From Mesorhizobium sp. B2-4-3 (GTDB lineage Bacteria > Pseudomonadota > Alphaproteobacteria > Rhizobiales > Rhizobiaceae), in assembly GCF_006442815.1 (NCBI RefSeq), contig NZ_VFVL01000001.1, positions 1 to 64,000 of the forward strand: a stretch of DNA of 64,000 bases, written 5' to 3'. The notes below the pieces were generated by a model that saw only the letters and a list, made by a program, of their open reading frames with translations, did no database searches and had not been told where the DNA came from. The position numbers and the translations under genes were made by a program. This document shows, one piece after another, positions 56,906 through 64,000 of the stretch. Each line of letters starts with the position of its first letter. The first letter of the stretch is position 1.

Positions 56906-58078
56906 ATGTCCATGGATATCCACCCCTTCACGATCCGGATTGCCCAGGCCGAAATCGACGACCTGATGCGACGCATCGCAAGCTGGCGCGAGCCGGACCA
57001 ACTGGAGGGTATCGGCTGGGCCCAGGGTACCGAGCGTGAGGAGTTGCGGCGACTTCTCGAGCACTGGCGCTCGGGCTTCGACTGGCGCAGACAGGAAGAC
57101 GCCTGGAACAAGCTTCCTCACTACCAGACGGAAATCGGCGGCCAGACCATTCATTTCATCCATGTCCGCGCCGCAGTTCCAACCGCCAGGGCGATCATTC
57201 TCACACATGGCTGGCCGGGCAGCTTTTGTGAATTCATCAGGCTTTTGCCGCTCCTGTCCGATCCGCTTGCCAATGGCGGGAGAGAGCAGGACGCGTTCAA
57301 CGTCGTGATCCCTTCGATCCCCGGATACGGCTTTTCGAGCCGCCCGACCAAGGCCGGCCTCAACCTGTTTGCCGTCGCCGATCTCTGGGCGGAATTGATG
57401 AGCCGCCTGGGCTATGAGCGCTATCTGGCGCAGGGCGGCGACCTCGGCGCCAGCGTGTCGACGATCCTGGCCCACGCCCATCCCGGCAATCTCGCCGGCA
57501 TGCATCTGAATTTCATTCCCGGCTCGTATTCGCCCTCGCATGACCCTGGTCCCGGCGGCGACCTCACCGCGGAAGAACGCATCTTCCTGGGCGAGAAAGC
57601 CCGGTGGGCGGATCTTCACGGCGCCTACAGCCACATTCAGGGAACGCGCCCCCAGACCCTTGCCTACGGGCTCACCGATTCGCCCGTGGGATTGGCGGCA
57701 TGGATGATCGAAAAGTTCCGCGACTGGAGCGACTGCGACGGCAATCTGGACAACGCCGCATTTTCTCGCGACGAAGTCCTCGCCACCATCTCGCTCTACT
57801 GGTTCACGCGAACCGTTGCCTCCTCCATGCGTCTCTATTGGGAGACTCGCGCTCGGCCGTTGGCATTCCCGCATGGTACGGAGATCGAAGTTCCGCTCGC
57901 GGTAGCGCTGTTTCCGAAGGAATTGCCGATGCCGCCAAGAAGCTGGGTCGAACGGGTTTTTCGTAATGTGCGCCGGTGGACAACAATGCCATGCGGCGGG
58001 CATTTTGCAGCCTTCGAGCAACCCGGCCTGCTCGCGCAGGATCTGAGAGCCTTCGCGAGCGAGCTGCAATTTTCCTGA
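56906..58078 (+). CDS. Epoxide hydrolase (alpha/beta hydrolase, EHN-type N-terminus)
   Basis: 390-residue hydrolase with the EHN N-terminal region (FTIRIAQAEIDDLMRRIASW). Oxyanion motif HGWPGS, predicted nucleophile Asp179 (GGDLGA), histidine H366 (PCGGHFAAF), and a likely acid in the FRDWSD/DCDGN region. These fit a juvenile-hormone/microsomal-type epoxide hydrolase. The presence of this gene in a lactam or amino-acid operon is odd; it may hydrolyse a ring or a related ester. Ribosome binding site is weak. Confidence 0.83.
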   Translation: MSMDIHPFTIRIAQAEIDDLMRRIASWREPDQLEGIGWAQGTEREELRRLLEHWRSGFDWRRQEDAWNKLPHYQTEIGGQTIHFIHVRAAVPTARAIILTHGWPGSFCEFIRLLPLLSDPLANGGREQDAFNVVIPSIPGYGFSSRPTKAGLNLFAVADLWAELMSRLGYERYLAQGGDLGASVSTILAHAHPGNLAGMHLNFIPGSYSPSHDPGPGGDLTAEERIFLGEKARWADLHGAYSHIQGTRPQTLAYGLTDSPVGLAAWMIEKFRDWSDCDGNLDNAAFSRDEVLATISLYWFTRTVASSMRLYWETRARPLAFPHGTEIEVPLAVALFPKELPMPPRSWVERVFRNVRRWTTMPCGGHFAAFEQPGLLAQDLRAFASELQFS

Positions 58079-58119
58079 CCTGCGGGCGCATGCTCCGCAG
58101 GCAAATCCCGAAGGTCAGA

Positions 58120-59154
58120 ATGAGCAGCACAACAGCCCTCACCATCGAAACCCTGCATGAGCGCGTCGAGGCGATCTTCAGCAAGGCCGGACTTAACCCC
58201 GCCCAGGCCGGCGCCATCGCGCGCGCCATCGTCGCCGGGGAGCGCGACGCCTGCAAGTCGCACGGCATCTATCGCATCGAAGGCGCGCTGCGCACCGTCA
58301 AGGCCGGAAAGGCCGAGCCAAGGGCGGTGCCTGAATTGCTGCCGCCGGACGCGCCGGCAATCGTGAAAGTGGACGCGAGAGGCGGCTTCGCCAATCCCGC
58401 CTTCGAGCTGGGCCTGCCTGCACTGGTCGAGCGCGCCCGCGCAACCGGCATCGCGGCGCTGGCGATCAACAACGCGGTTCATTTTTCGGCCCTCTGGGTC
58501 GAGGTCGAGGCACTGGCCGGAGCCGGTCTTGCCGGCCTCGCCATGTGTCCAAGCTACGCGACGGTCGCGCCGACGGGAGGCTCAAGACCCCTGCTTGGCA
58601 CCAATCCCTTCGCCTTCGGCTGGCCGCGCCAGGGGCATCCGCATTATGTCTTCGACTTTGCAACTTCAGTCGCGGCGCGCGGCGAAATCGAGCTCCATCG
58701 TCGTGCCGGGAAACAATTGCCGGAAGGCTGGGCGATCGATTCGGACGGCAGGCCGACGACCGACCCCGAAGCGGCGCTTGCCGGCGCGATGCTTTCCTTC
58801 GGCGGGCATAAGGGCTCGGCCATCGGCACCATGATCGAGCTGCTCGCCGGTGCCATGCTTGGCGACCTGACGAGCCGCGAGGCCCTCGATCTGCTTGGCA
58901 CGACGACGCTCTATCCGAAGCATGGCGAGCTGGTCATCGCCCTGTCGCCGGAGGCGTTCGCCGCTGGCCGCCCCGGAAGTCCTTTCTCCCGAGCAGAAGC
59001 GTTGTTCGAGGCGATCCTCGGCCAGGGCGCCCGCCTACCTTCGCAGAGGCGGTTCCTCGCCCGTGAGAAGTCGAAACGGGACGGCATCAGCCTCACGCCC
59101 CAGGAGGTGGAGCAGCTCGACCGCTTCCTCGAAAGGGGCCTCGATGCCGTCTGA
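58120..59154 (+). CDS. Ldh2-family dehydrogenase, possibly delta1-pyrroline/piperideine-2-carboxylate reductase
   Basis: 344-residue malate/L-lactate dehydrogenase-fold enzyme. The wording INNAVHFSALWVEVEALAG, APTGGSRPLLGTNPFAFGWP, DFATSVAARGEI and FGGHKGSAIGTMIELLAG resembles imine reductases DpkA/LhpI, which reduce cyclic imino acids to proline or pipecolate, as I recall them. Ureidoglycolate or other 2-hydroxyacid dehydrogenases are alternatives. ATG 58120 follows AAGGTC; longer frames are rejected. Last gene of the rightward operon. Confidence 0.78.
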   Translation: MSSTTALTIETLHERVEAIFSKAGLNPAQAGAIARAIVAGERDACKSHGIYRIEGALRTVKAGKAEPRAVPELLPPDAPAIVKVDARGGFANPAFELGLPALVERARATGIAALAINNAVHFSALWVEVEALAGAGLAGLAMCPSYATVAPTGGSRPLLGTNPFAFGWPRQGHPHYVFDFATSVAARGEIELHRRAGKQLPEGWAIDSDGRPTTDPEAALAGAMLSFGGHKGSAIGTMIELLAGAMLGDLTSREALDLLGTTTLYPKHGELVIALSPEAFAAGRPGSPFSRAEALFEAILGQGARLPSQRRFLAREKSKRDGISLTPQEVEQLDRFLERGLDAV

Positions 59155-59203
59155 AACGCCCGGCGCGGGCGCTGTGAGCCATGAGCCCGGACGCAGCCGA
59201 CCC

Positions 59204-59983
59204 TCAGGGCGTTGCAGCGAAGGCCTTGACCCTTACACCGCTCTGTTCCAGCCCGGTCCGCACGCGGGCGGCTATGGCAACCGCCGCCGGGGTATCGCTA
59301 TGGACGCAGATCGAGTCGATCGGCGTTTTCAGCGCCTGCCCGGAAATCGTCTCGATGGCGCCCTGCCTGACCATGCGGACGACTCGCTCCGCTGCCTTCC
59401 CCGCATCGTGGATGACGGCGCCCTCCAGCTTGCGCGAGACAAGAAACCCCTCCTGCGTATAGGCGCGATCGGCGAAGATCTCGGACTTCACCGTCAGGCC
59501 CGCCTCGCGCGCGATCCTGTCCTGGAAGCCGAGCGCGATCGCCAGGCAGATCAGGGTGGGATCGACGGCCTTGACGGCGCGCGTGACGGCTTCGGCGACC
59601 GCGCGATCGGTCTGGGTCAGATTGCCCAGCGCGCCATGCGCCTTCACATAACGGATCGGGTGCCCGGCATAGATCGAAAGCGCCTGTGCCGCGCCGATCT
59701 GGTATGCGACCAGCCTTTCGATCTCGTCCGCCGAATGCGGAATGGTGCGCCGTCCGAACCCCCACAGATCGGCGAAGCTTGGATGCGCGCCGACGGCAAC
59801 GCCCTTCGCCCGCGCCATGGAAAAGGTGGCCGCCATGATCTCCGGGTCGCCGGCGTGGAAACCGCAGGCGACATTGGCCGAGCTCACGATATCGAGGATC
59901 GCCGCGTCGTCGCCCAGCCTGTAAGCGCCAAAGCCTTCGCCCATGTCCGAATTGATATCGACTTCAAGTCCGCTGCCCGTCAT
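59204..59983 (-). CDS. pxpA: 5-oxoprolinase subunit PxpA (LamB/YcsF family)
   Basis: 259-residue LamB/YcsF family protein. Signature DINSDMGEGFGAYRLGDDA, ANVACGFHAGDPEIM, GAHPSFADLWGFGRR and the KAHGALGN motif. In E. coli PxpA with PxpBC opens 5-oxoproline. ATG 59983 with GAGGAAG is chosen; 60004 (MNSEEVAM...) is a coupled alternative. Last gene of the leftward operon, convergent with the Ldh2 gene. Confidence 0.88.
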   Translation of the reverse strand: MTGSGLEVDINSDMGEGFGAYRLGDDAAILDIVSSANVACGFHAGDPEIMAATFSMARAKGVAVGAHPSFADLWGFGRRTIPHSADEIERLVAYQIGAAQALSIYAGHPIRYVKAHGALGNLTQTDRAVAEAVTRAVKAVDPTLICLAIALGFQDRIAREAGLTVKSEIFADRAYTQEGFLVSRKLEGAVIHDAGKAAERVVRMVRQGAIETISGQALKTPIDSICVHSDTPAAVAIAARVRTGLEQSGVRVKAFAATP

Positions 59984-60005
59984 GGCGACTTCCTCAGAAT
60001 TCATG

Positions 60006-60401
60006 TCACAGCAACTCGTAGAGCGGTGTGCCGTAGCCGACGACCGCGCCGTCCTCGGCCAAGGCAACCCCCAGCTTGCCGTCCGCCGGCGAAACCACGG
60101 CCTTGAGGCATGCGCCGATCTGCAGAACACCGACGGTCTCGCCCTTCCGGACCGTCTGGCCGCGTTCGATGACCGGATGGCCGGTCGTCGGATGAACGAG
60201 ACGGAACACCCCGACGCCCGGCGCGCGAACGGTCGTCGCGACCACCTCGGCCTTCGGCGCCTCGCTCGCCGCCGCGCGCGTCCCAGGGCCGGCTGACTGG
60301 ATACGCAGACAAAGTGAAAAGCCGGCCTCCGCCAGTTCGATCTCACTGACACCCGCGGCCGCACACCATGCGGCAAGTCTCTCGATCTCGTCGGCCGTCA
60401 T
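60006..60401 (-). CDS. AccB-like carrier lacking the biotin-attachment lysine
   Basis: 131-residue protein with the layout of a biotin carboxyl carrier: an N-terminal helix ([17 protein letters not shown]) and a C-terminal biotinyl/lipoyl-like barrel (about 55-131). Where AccB at 61771 has EAMKTFN, this protein reads QIGACLK, so Met107-Lys108 are replaced by Gly-Ala and biotin cannot attach in the normal way. ATG overlaps the accC stop. Possibly a structural or regulatory subunit of a carboxylase. Family name only is certain. Confidence 0.75.
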   Translation of the reverse strand: MTADEIERLAAWCAAAGVSEIELAEAGFSLCLRIQSAGPGTRAAASEAPKAEVVATTVRAPGVGVFRLVHPTTGHPVIERGQTVRKGETVGVLQIGACLKAVVSPADGKLGVALAEDGAVVGYGTPLYELL

Positions 60402-61765
60402 CGCTGCGCTCGTCCGTTGAGCAGACCGCCTTCGATCAGGCGTTCCAGGTGGTGGATGTCGAAACCTCCGGCCGCAAAACCTGGCTCCTCCATCAACATG
60501 CCGTGCAGTGGCGCGTTGGTGGCGATGCCGACCGCCTCCATCTCGGCCAGCGCCCCCTTCATCCTGCGGATCGCGTCGGCTCGCGTCGCGCCATGCGCGA
60601 GCAGCTTGGCCACCAGGGAATCGTAGTGGGACGGCACGGTGTAACCGGAGTAGAGATGCGACTCGACCCGTATCCCCGGGCCGCCCGGCGGCGTCCAGCG
60701 CTCGACCCGCCCCGGATGCGGCCGGAAGCTGTAAGGGTCCTCGGCGTTGATGCGGCATTCGACGGCGTGGCCCTGGATGCGTATGTCTTCCTGCTTGAAG
60801 GACAGACGCTCGCCCTGGGCGATCCGGATCTGCTCGCGAACGATGTCGATGCCGGTGACCAGTTCGGTCACCGGGTGCTCCACCTGCACGCGGGTGTTCA
60901 TCTCGATGAAATAAAAGCGCCCGTCCTCGTGGAGGAACTCGAACGTGCCCGCCCCGGTATAGCCGATCTCGAGGCAGGCGCGGACGCAAAGATCGCCGAT
61001 CCCGGCGATCGCCTCGCGGGCGATGCCGGGAGCCGGCGCTTCCTCGACGATCTTCTGGTGGCGGCGCTGCATGGAGCAGTCCCGCTCGCCAAGCCATACA
61101 GCCGCGCCATGTCGGTCGGCCAGAATCTGGATCTCGACATGGCGCGGATGTTCGAGGAATTTTTCCAGATAGACCTGCGGGTTGCCGAAGGCTCGTCCGG
61201 CTTCCTCTCGTGCCAGCGCCACGGCTTCCATCAACGCGCCTTGCTCGCGCACGATGCGCATGCCGCGCCCGCCGCCACCACCGGCCGCCTTGACGATGGC
61301 TGGATAACCTATGGTTTCGGCGATTACCCGCACCACTTGCTCGTCCTGCGGCAACGCGCCTTCCGAGCCCGGAACGCAGGGCACGCCGGCGGTGATCATC
61401 GCCTGCTTGGCCGCCACCTTGTCGCCCATGGTGCGGATCGCCGCCGCGGACGGCCCGATGAAGACCAGACCGGCATTTTCAACTGCCTCGGCGAACGCCG
61501 CGTTCTCCGAGAGAAACCCGTAGCCGGGATGGATCGCGCCCGCGCCGGCGAGTTGCGAGGCTGTGATGATCTCCGCGATATTGAGATAGCTGCCGGCCGA
61601 AGCCGCCGGCCCGATGCAGATCGCCTTGTCAGCCAGCGCCACGTGGCGAAGGCTCGCATCGGCCTCCGAATAGGCCGCTACCGTCTTCAGTCCGAGATCG
61701 TGGCAGGCGCGCAGGATGCGCAGCGCGATTTCACCCCGGTTGGCGATAAGGACGGTATCGAACAT
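60398..61765 (-). CDS. accC: Biotin carboxylase (AccC)
   Basis: 455-residue ATP-grasp enzyme that carboxylates biotin with bicarbonate and ATP. N-terminal [20 protein letters not shown], glycine-rich [14 protein letters not shown], and QVEHPVTE and [12 protein letters not shown] are typical. ATG 61765 is chosen over a TTG at 61774. It lies next to a carrier and pxpA, with no acyl-CoA carboxyltransferase in the window, so its partner may be PxpBC. A house-keeping AccC elsewhere in the genome is likely. Confidence 0.92.
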   Translation of the reverse strand: MFDTVLIANRGEIALRILRACHDLGLKTVAAYSEADASLRHVALADKAICIGPAASAGSYLNIAEIITASQLAGAGAIHPGYGFLSENAAFAEAVENAGLVFIGPSAAAIRTMGDKVAAKQAMITAGVPCVPGSEGALPQDEQVVRVIAETIGYPAIVKAAGGGGGRGMRIVREQGALMEAVALAREEAGRAFGNPQVYLEKFLEHPRHVEIQILADRHGAAVWLGERDCSMQRRHQKIVEEAPAPGIAREAIAGIGDLCVRACLEIGYTGAGTFEFLHEDGRFYFIEMNTRVQVEHPVTELVTGIDIVREQIRIAQGERLSFKQEDIRIQGHAVECRINAEDPYSFRPHPGRVERWTPPGGPGIRVESHLYSGYTVPSHYDSLVAKLLAHGATRADAIRRMKGALAEMEAVGIATNAPLHGMLMEEPGFAAGGFDIHHLERLIEGGLLNGRAQR

Positions 61766-61770
61766 GGCGC

Positions 61771-62208
61771 TCAACCCGCCTCTTCCAGGACGAACAGCAC
61801 GTCGCCGGACTGCACGGCGGCATGGTCTTCAAATGCGACCTCGACAATCCTGCCGGCGCGATCGGCTTCCACGACGTTGAATGTCTTCATGGCTTCGAGG
61901 ACACCGATCTTTTGCCCCTCCTCGACCACGTCGCCCACCGAGACGAGCGGCGGCTCACCCTCGCCGGCAGAGCGATAGAACACGCCCGTCAGCGGCGCGC
62001 GGATCGAATGCCGCGGAATGGTCGCGGCGGCGGGGCTGGCGCCCGAAGCAGCGGGCGCGCCAAAAACCGGCGCGGGTTGCGGCAAGGACCCGGGCGGCGG
62101 CGCTTGCTTGGCGATGCGGACGCGAAATCCGTCGCGCTCGATCTGCAACTCGCCAATGGGTGAGCGCGAGACCAAATCGATAAGCTCTCGGACGAGGTTC
62201 AGATCCAT
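61771..62208 (-). CDS. accB: Biotin carboxyl carrier protein (AccB)
   Basis: 145-residue carrier: N-terminal helices ([18 protein letters not shown]), an Ala/Pro linker (about 36-65), and a biotinyl domain with the acceptor Lys108 in EAMKTFN. Normal biotinylation motif. Starts 6 bases downstream of the aminotransferase stop; precedes accC by 5 bases. Partner of AccC and, by inference, of the PxpBC carboxyltransferase-like subunits. Confidence 0.92.
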   Translation of the reverse strand: MDLNLVRELIDLVSRSPIGELQIERDGFRVRIAKQAPPPGSLPQPAPVFGAPAASGASPAAATIPRHSIRAPLTGVFYRSAGEGEPPLVSVGDVVEEGQKIGVLEAMKTFNVVEADRAGRIVEVAFEDHAAVQSGDVLFVLEEAG

Positions 62209-62214
62209 GCCGCG

Positions 62215-63417
62215 CTACCGCATGGCTTCGACTGCCTCGGCGATACGCCCGATCGCCTTCTCGATCAGGTCCATCGACGTGGCTATGGAGATGCGGAAAT
62301 GCGGCGACAGGCCGTAGGCCGAGCCTTGCACCACCGCGACCCGCGCCTGATCGAGCAGGTAAAGCGAAAGATCGTCATCGCTGCCGACAACGGAGCCGTC
62401 CGGACGCCGGCGGCCGATCAGGGCCGAGCAGTTGGGATAGAGATAAAAGGCCCCTTCAGGCGTCTGGCAGATAAGGCCAGGGATTGCCCGCAGCAGCTCC
62501 AGTGCGCGATCGCGCCTGGCCTGGAACTCGAGCGCGCGCGGCGCCAAGAAATCCTGCGGGCCGTCCAGCGCGGCTATGGTCGCGGCCTGCGAGATGGATG
62601 ACGGGTTTGACGTGCTCTGACTCTGCACGGTCGCCATGGCGCGGATCAGTGGTTCCGGCCCGCCGGCATAGCCGATCCGCCAGCCTGTCATGGCATAGGC
62701 TTTGGACACGCCGTTGACCGTCAGCGTGCGCTCCTTCAGCCGCGGCTCGACGCCGGCGATCGTATGGAAGGTGCGCCCATCGAACAGGATGTGCTCGTAG
62801 ATATCGTCGGTCAGCACATGAACATGCGGATGCTCGAGCAGCACTGCCGCCAAGGCAGCAAGCTCGTCACGGCTATAGACTGCGCCCGTCGGGTTGGACG
62901 GGGTGTTCACGAGCAGCCATTTCGTGCGCCCGGTGATGGCTGCCCGCAAAGCGGGCGGCGTGAGCTTGAAGCCAAGTTCCTCGCCGCAGGGAACGATCAC
63001 GGGCTTGCCTTCCCCCAGAAGCACGATGTCGGTGTAGGAAACCCAGTAAGGGGCGGGAACGATCACCTCGTCGCCCGGCGCCAGCGTTGCCAGCAGGGCG
63101 TTGTAGATGATCTGCTTTGCGCCGCCGGCGACGGTAATCTCCGACGGCCTGTAGTCGAGGCCGTTCTCGCGCCTGAACTTGTCGGCCACCGCTTTCTTCA
63201 GCGCCGCCGTTCCATCCACTGCCGTGTAGCGAGTCTCTCCCCTGCGCATCGCCGCGTAGGCCGCCTCGACGACATGCGAGGGTGTCGGAAAATCCGGCTC
63301 ACCGGCGCTCAGGCTGATGACGTCGATGCCGGCCGCGCGCATGTCGATCGCTCGAGCCGTAACCGCCATGCTCGGACTTGGCTTGATGACGTCAAGACGG
63401 GGAGCGATGAGGCCCAC
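62215..63417 (-). CDS. Class I/II (aspartate-type) aminotransferase
   Basis: 400-residue PLP enzyme of fold type I. SAGEPDFPTPSHVVEAA, NTPSNPTGAVYSRDEL and the Schiff-base lysine in VNGVSKAYAMTGWRIGY are visible. Amino donor and acceptor unknown. First gene of the leftward accBC-pxpA operon; the shared operator at 63469 lies about 50 bases upstream. Confidence 0.9.
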   Translation of the reverse strand: MGLIAPRLDVIKPSPSMAVTARAIDMRAAGIDVISLSAGEPDFPTPSHVVEAAYAAMRRGETRYTAVDGTAALKKAVADKFRRENGLDYRPSEITVAGGAKQIIYNALLATLAPGDEVIVPAPYWVSYTDIVLLGEGKPVIVPCGEELGFKLTPPALRAAITGRTKWLLVNTPSNPTGAVYSRDELAALAAVLLEHPHVHVLTDDIYEHILFDGRTFHTIAGVEPRLKERTLTVNGVSKAYAMTGWRIGYAGGPEPLIRAMATVQSQSTSNPSSISQAATIAALDGPQDFLAPRALEFQARRDRALELLRAIPGLICQTPEGAFYLYPNCSALIGRRRPDGSVVGSDDDLSLYLLDQARVAVVQGSAYGLSPHFRISIATSMDLIEKAIGRIAEAVEAMR

Positions 63418-63468
63418 TGAACACTCCTGGGATGCTGCATGATCCAGCTGGCAGCGGATGTGTAAAAA

Positions 63469-63483
63469 TTGGATAATGTATTC
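63469..63483. promoter_or_regulatory. Shared palindromic operator, site 3 (aminotransferase / FAD oxidoreductase)
   Basis: TTGGATAATGTATTC matches the TTGGATA-N3-TATYC pattern at 54226 and 54376. It lies between the divergent aminotransferase and FAD oxidoreductase genes. A half-site TATCCAA follows at 63564-63570. Confidence 0.65.
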
Positions 63484-63616
63484 TTATTTTCTCGTCAAAC
63501 CCCTTTTTCTCGCCATTAGGCTGGGCTATGAGTGCCGTTAAAGGGCTTGTTGGCGGAGAAAAGTATCCAATCTTTGCCAACTGCCACGACATTTGAGACA
63601 AGGGAACGCGACCGGA

Positions 63617-64000
63617 ATGAGCGTAAATTACGATGTGGTGATCGTCGGCGGAGGCGTCGTCGGCAGCTCGATCGCCTATTTCCTCTCCGCCAATCCGGAT
63701 TTCGATGGCAGCATCGCCGTTATCGAGCGGGACCCCTATTACACCGCCTCTTCTTCTTCGTTGTCGACCAGCGCCATACGCCAGCAGTTCGGCACCCAGC
63801 CGAATATCGCCATGTCGAAGTTCAGCCTCGACTTTCTGCGCGAGGTGGGCACTCGACTCGCGGTCGGTGACGAGCCGGCCGACATCGGACTTCACGAGCC
63901 TGGCTATCTTGTGCTGGCGACGCCGGAGCGGGCCGAGGCGCAGCGTGCCAAGAACCGCGTTCAGCGCGAGATGGGTGTCGATATCGAGCTGATCGAGCAG
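63617..64000 (+). CDS. FAD-dependent oxidoreductase (DadA/sarcosine oxidase-like), 5' end only
   Basis: First 128 codons; the gene continues past the window. A Rossmann FAD motif VVIVGGGVVGSSIAYFLS at residues about 7-24, then ERDPYYTASSSSLSTSAIRQQFG, fits the amino-acid oxidase/dehydrogenase family (DadA, glycine or sarcosine oxidase type). ATG 63617 has no strong ribosome binding site. Being divergent from the aminotransferase and next to the shared operator, it likely belongs to the same regulon. Confidence 0.82.
   Translation, partial: MSVNYDVVIVGGGVVGSSIAYFLSANPDFDGSIAVIERDPYYTASSSSLSTSAIRQQFGTQPNIAMSKFSLDFLREVGTRLAVGDEPADIGLHEPGYLVLATPERAEAQRAKNRVQREMGVDIELIEQ

Overview
The window is high-GC and gene-dense. 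It reads as an alphaproteobacterium of the Rhizobiales, most likely Mesorhizobium or a close relative. The evidence is a red-type cbb operon beside pqq and xoxF genes (an arrangement I recall from Sinorhizobium meliloti pSymB), rhizobial-style intergenic palindromes, and many ABC transporter catabolic operons. No rRNA, tRNA, CRISPR array, transposase or phage gene was seen. The genus is an inference.

1-28.6 kb is a C1 and autotrophy block. It opens with the 5' end of a class III alcohol dehydrogenase (glutathione-dependent formaldehyde oxidation). Divergent from it is a six-gene operon whose content and order resemble the lanthanide-uptake lut cluster of Methylorubrum: binding protein, beta-propeller, exported protein, ABC ATPase, ABC-2 permease, exported protein. 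Next come cbbR and the divergent cbbFPTALSXE-(thioredoxin-like)-cbbZ operon for the Calvin cycle, a class I cytochrome c, a NitT/TauT-type ABC transporter, a small exported cysteine protein, then xoxF-xoxG-xoxJ (lanthanide-type methanol dehydrogenase, its cytochrome and its periplasmic partner) and pqqABCDE for the PQQ cofactor. Together they would oxidise methanol to formaldehyde and onward, with CO2 refixed by RuBisCO. Formate-producing and formate-oxidising enzymes are not in the window.

28.6-40.8 kb is one long leftward operon. In transcription order: a binding-protein-like gene without a signal peptide, an IclR regulator, a ribose-type ABC transporter (binding protein, permease, double ATPase, second permease), an SDR, a CaiB-type CoA-transferase, a crotonase, a fused GctA/GctB-like protein and an SMP-30 lactonase. 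The substrate is unknown. 40.9-45.7 kb holds two divergent mannonate-dehydratase-family genes around a GntR regulator with two operator-like palindromes, plus an SDR and an RraA-like protein. 45.7-48.6 kb has a probable gene remnant, a class III aminotransferase and a divergent FAD oxidoreductase.

48.8-64 kb holds three operons and one truncated gene. They are a branched-chain-type ABC transporter led by an RraA-like gene; SDR-pxpB-pxpC-epoxide hydrolase-Ldh2 dehydrogenase; and aminotransferase-accB-accC-(second accB-like)-pxpA, divergent from a cut-off FAD oxidoreductase. The three promoters share a near-identical palindrome, TTGGATA-N3-TATYC, so they are probably one regulon. This combines 5-oxoprolinase/urea-carboxylase-like subunits with a biotin carboxylase and a carrier paralogue lacking the biotin lysine. 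It is the best candidate for an undescribed enzyme system here.

All functions are read from sequence and recalled family knowledge; no database search was run.
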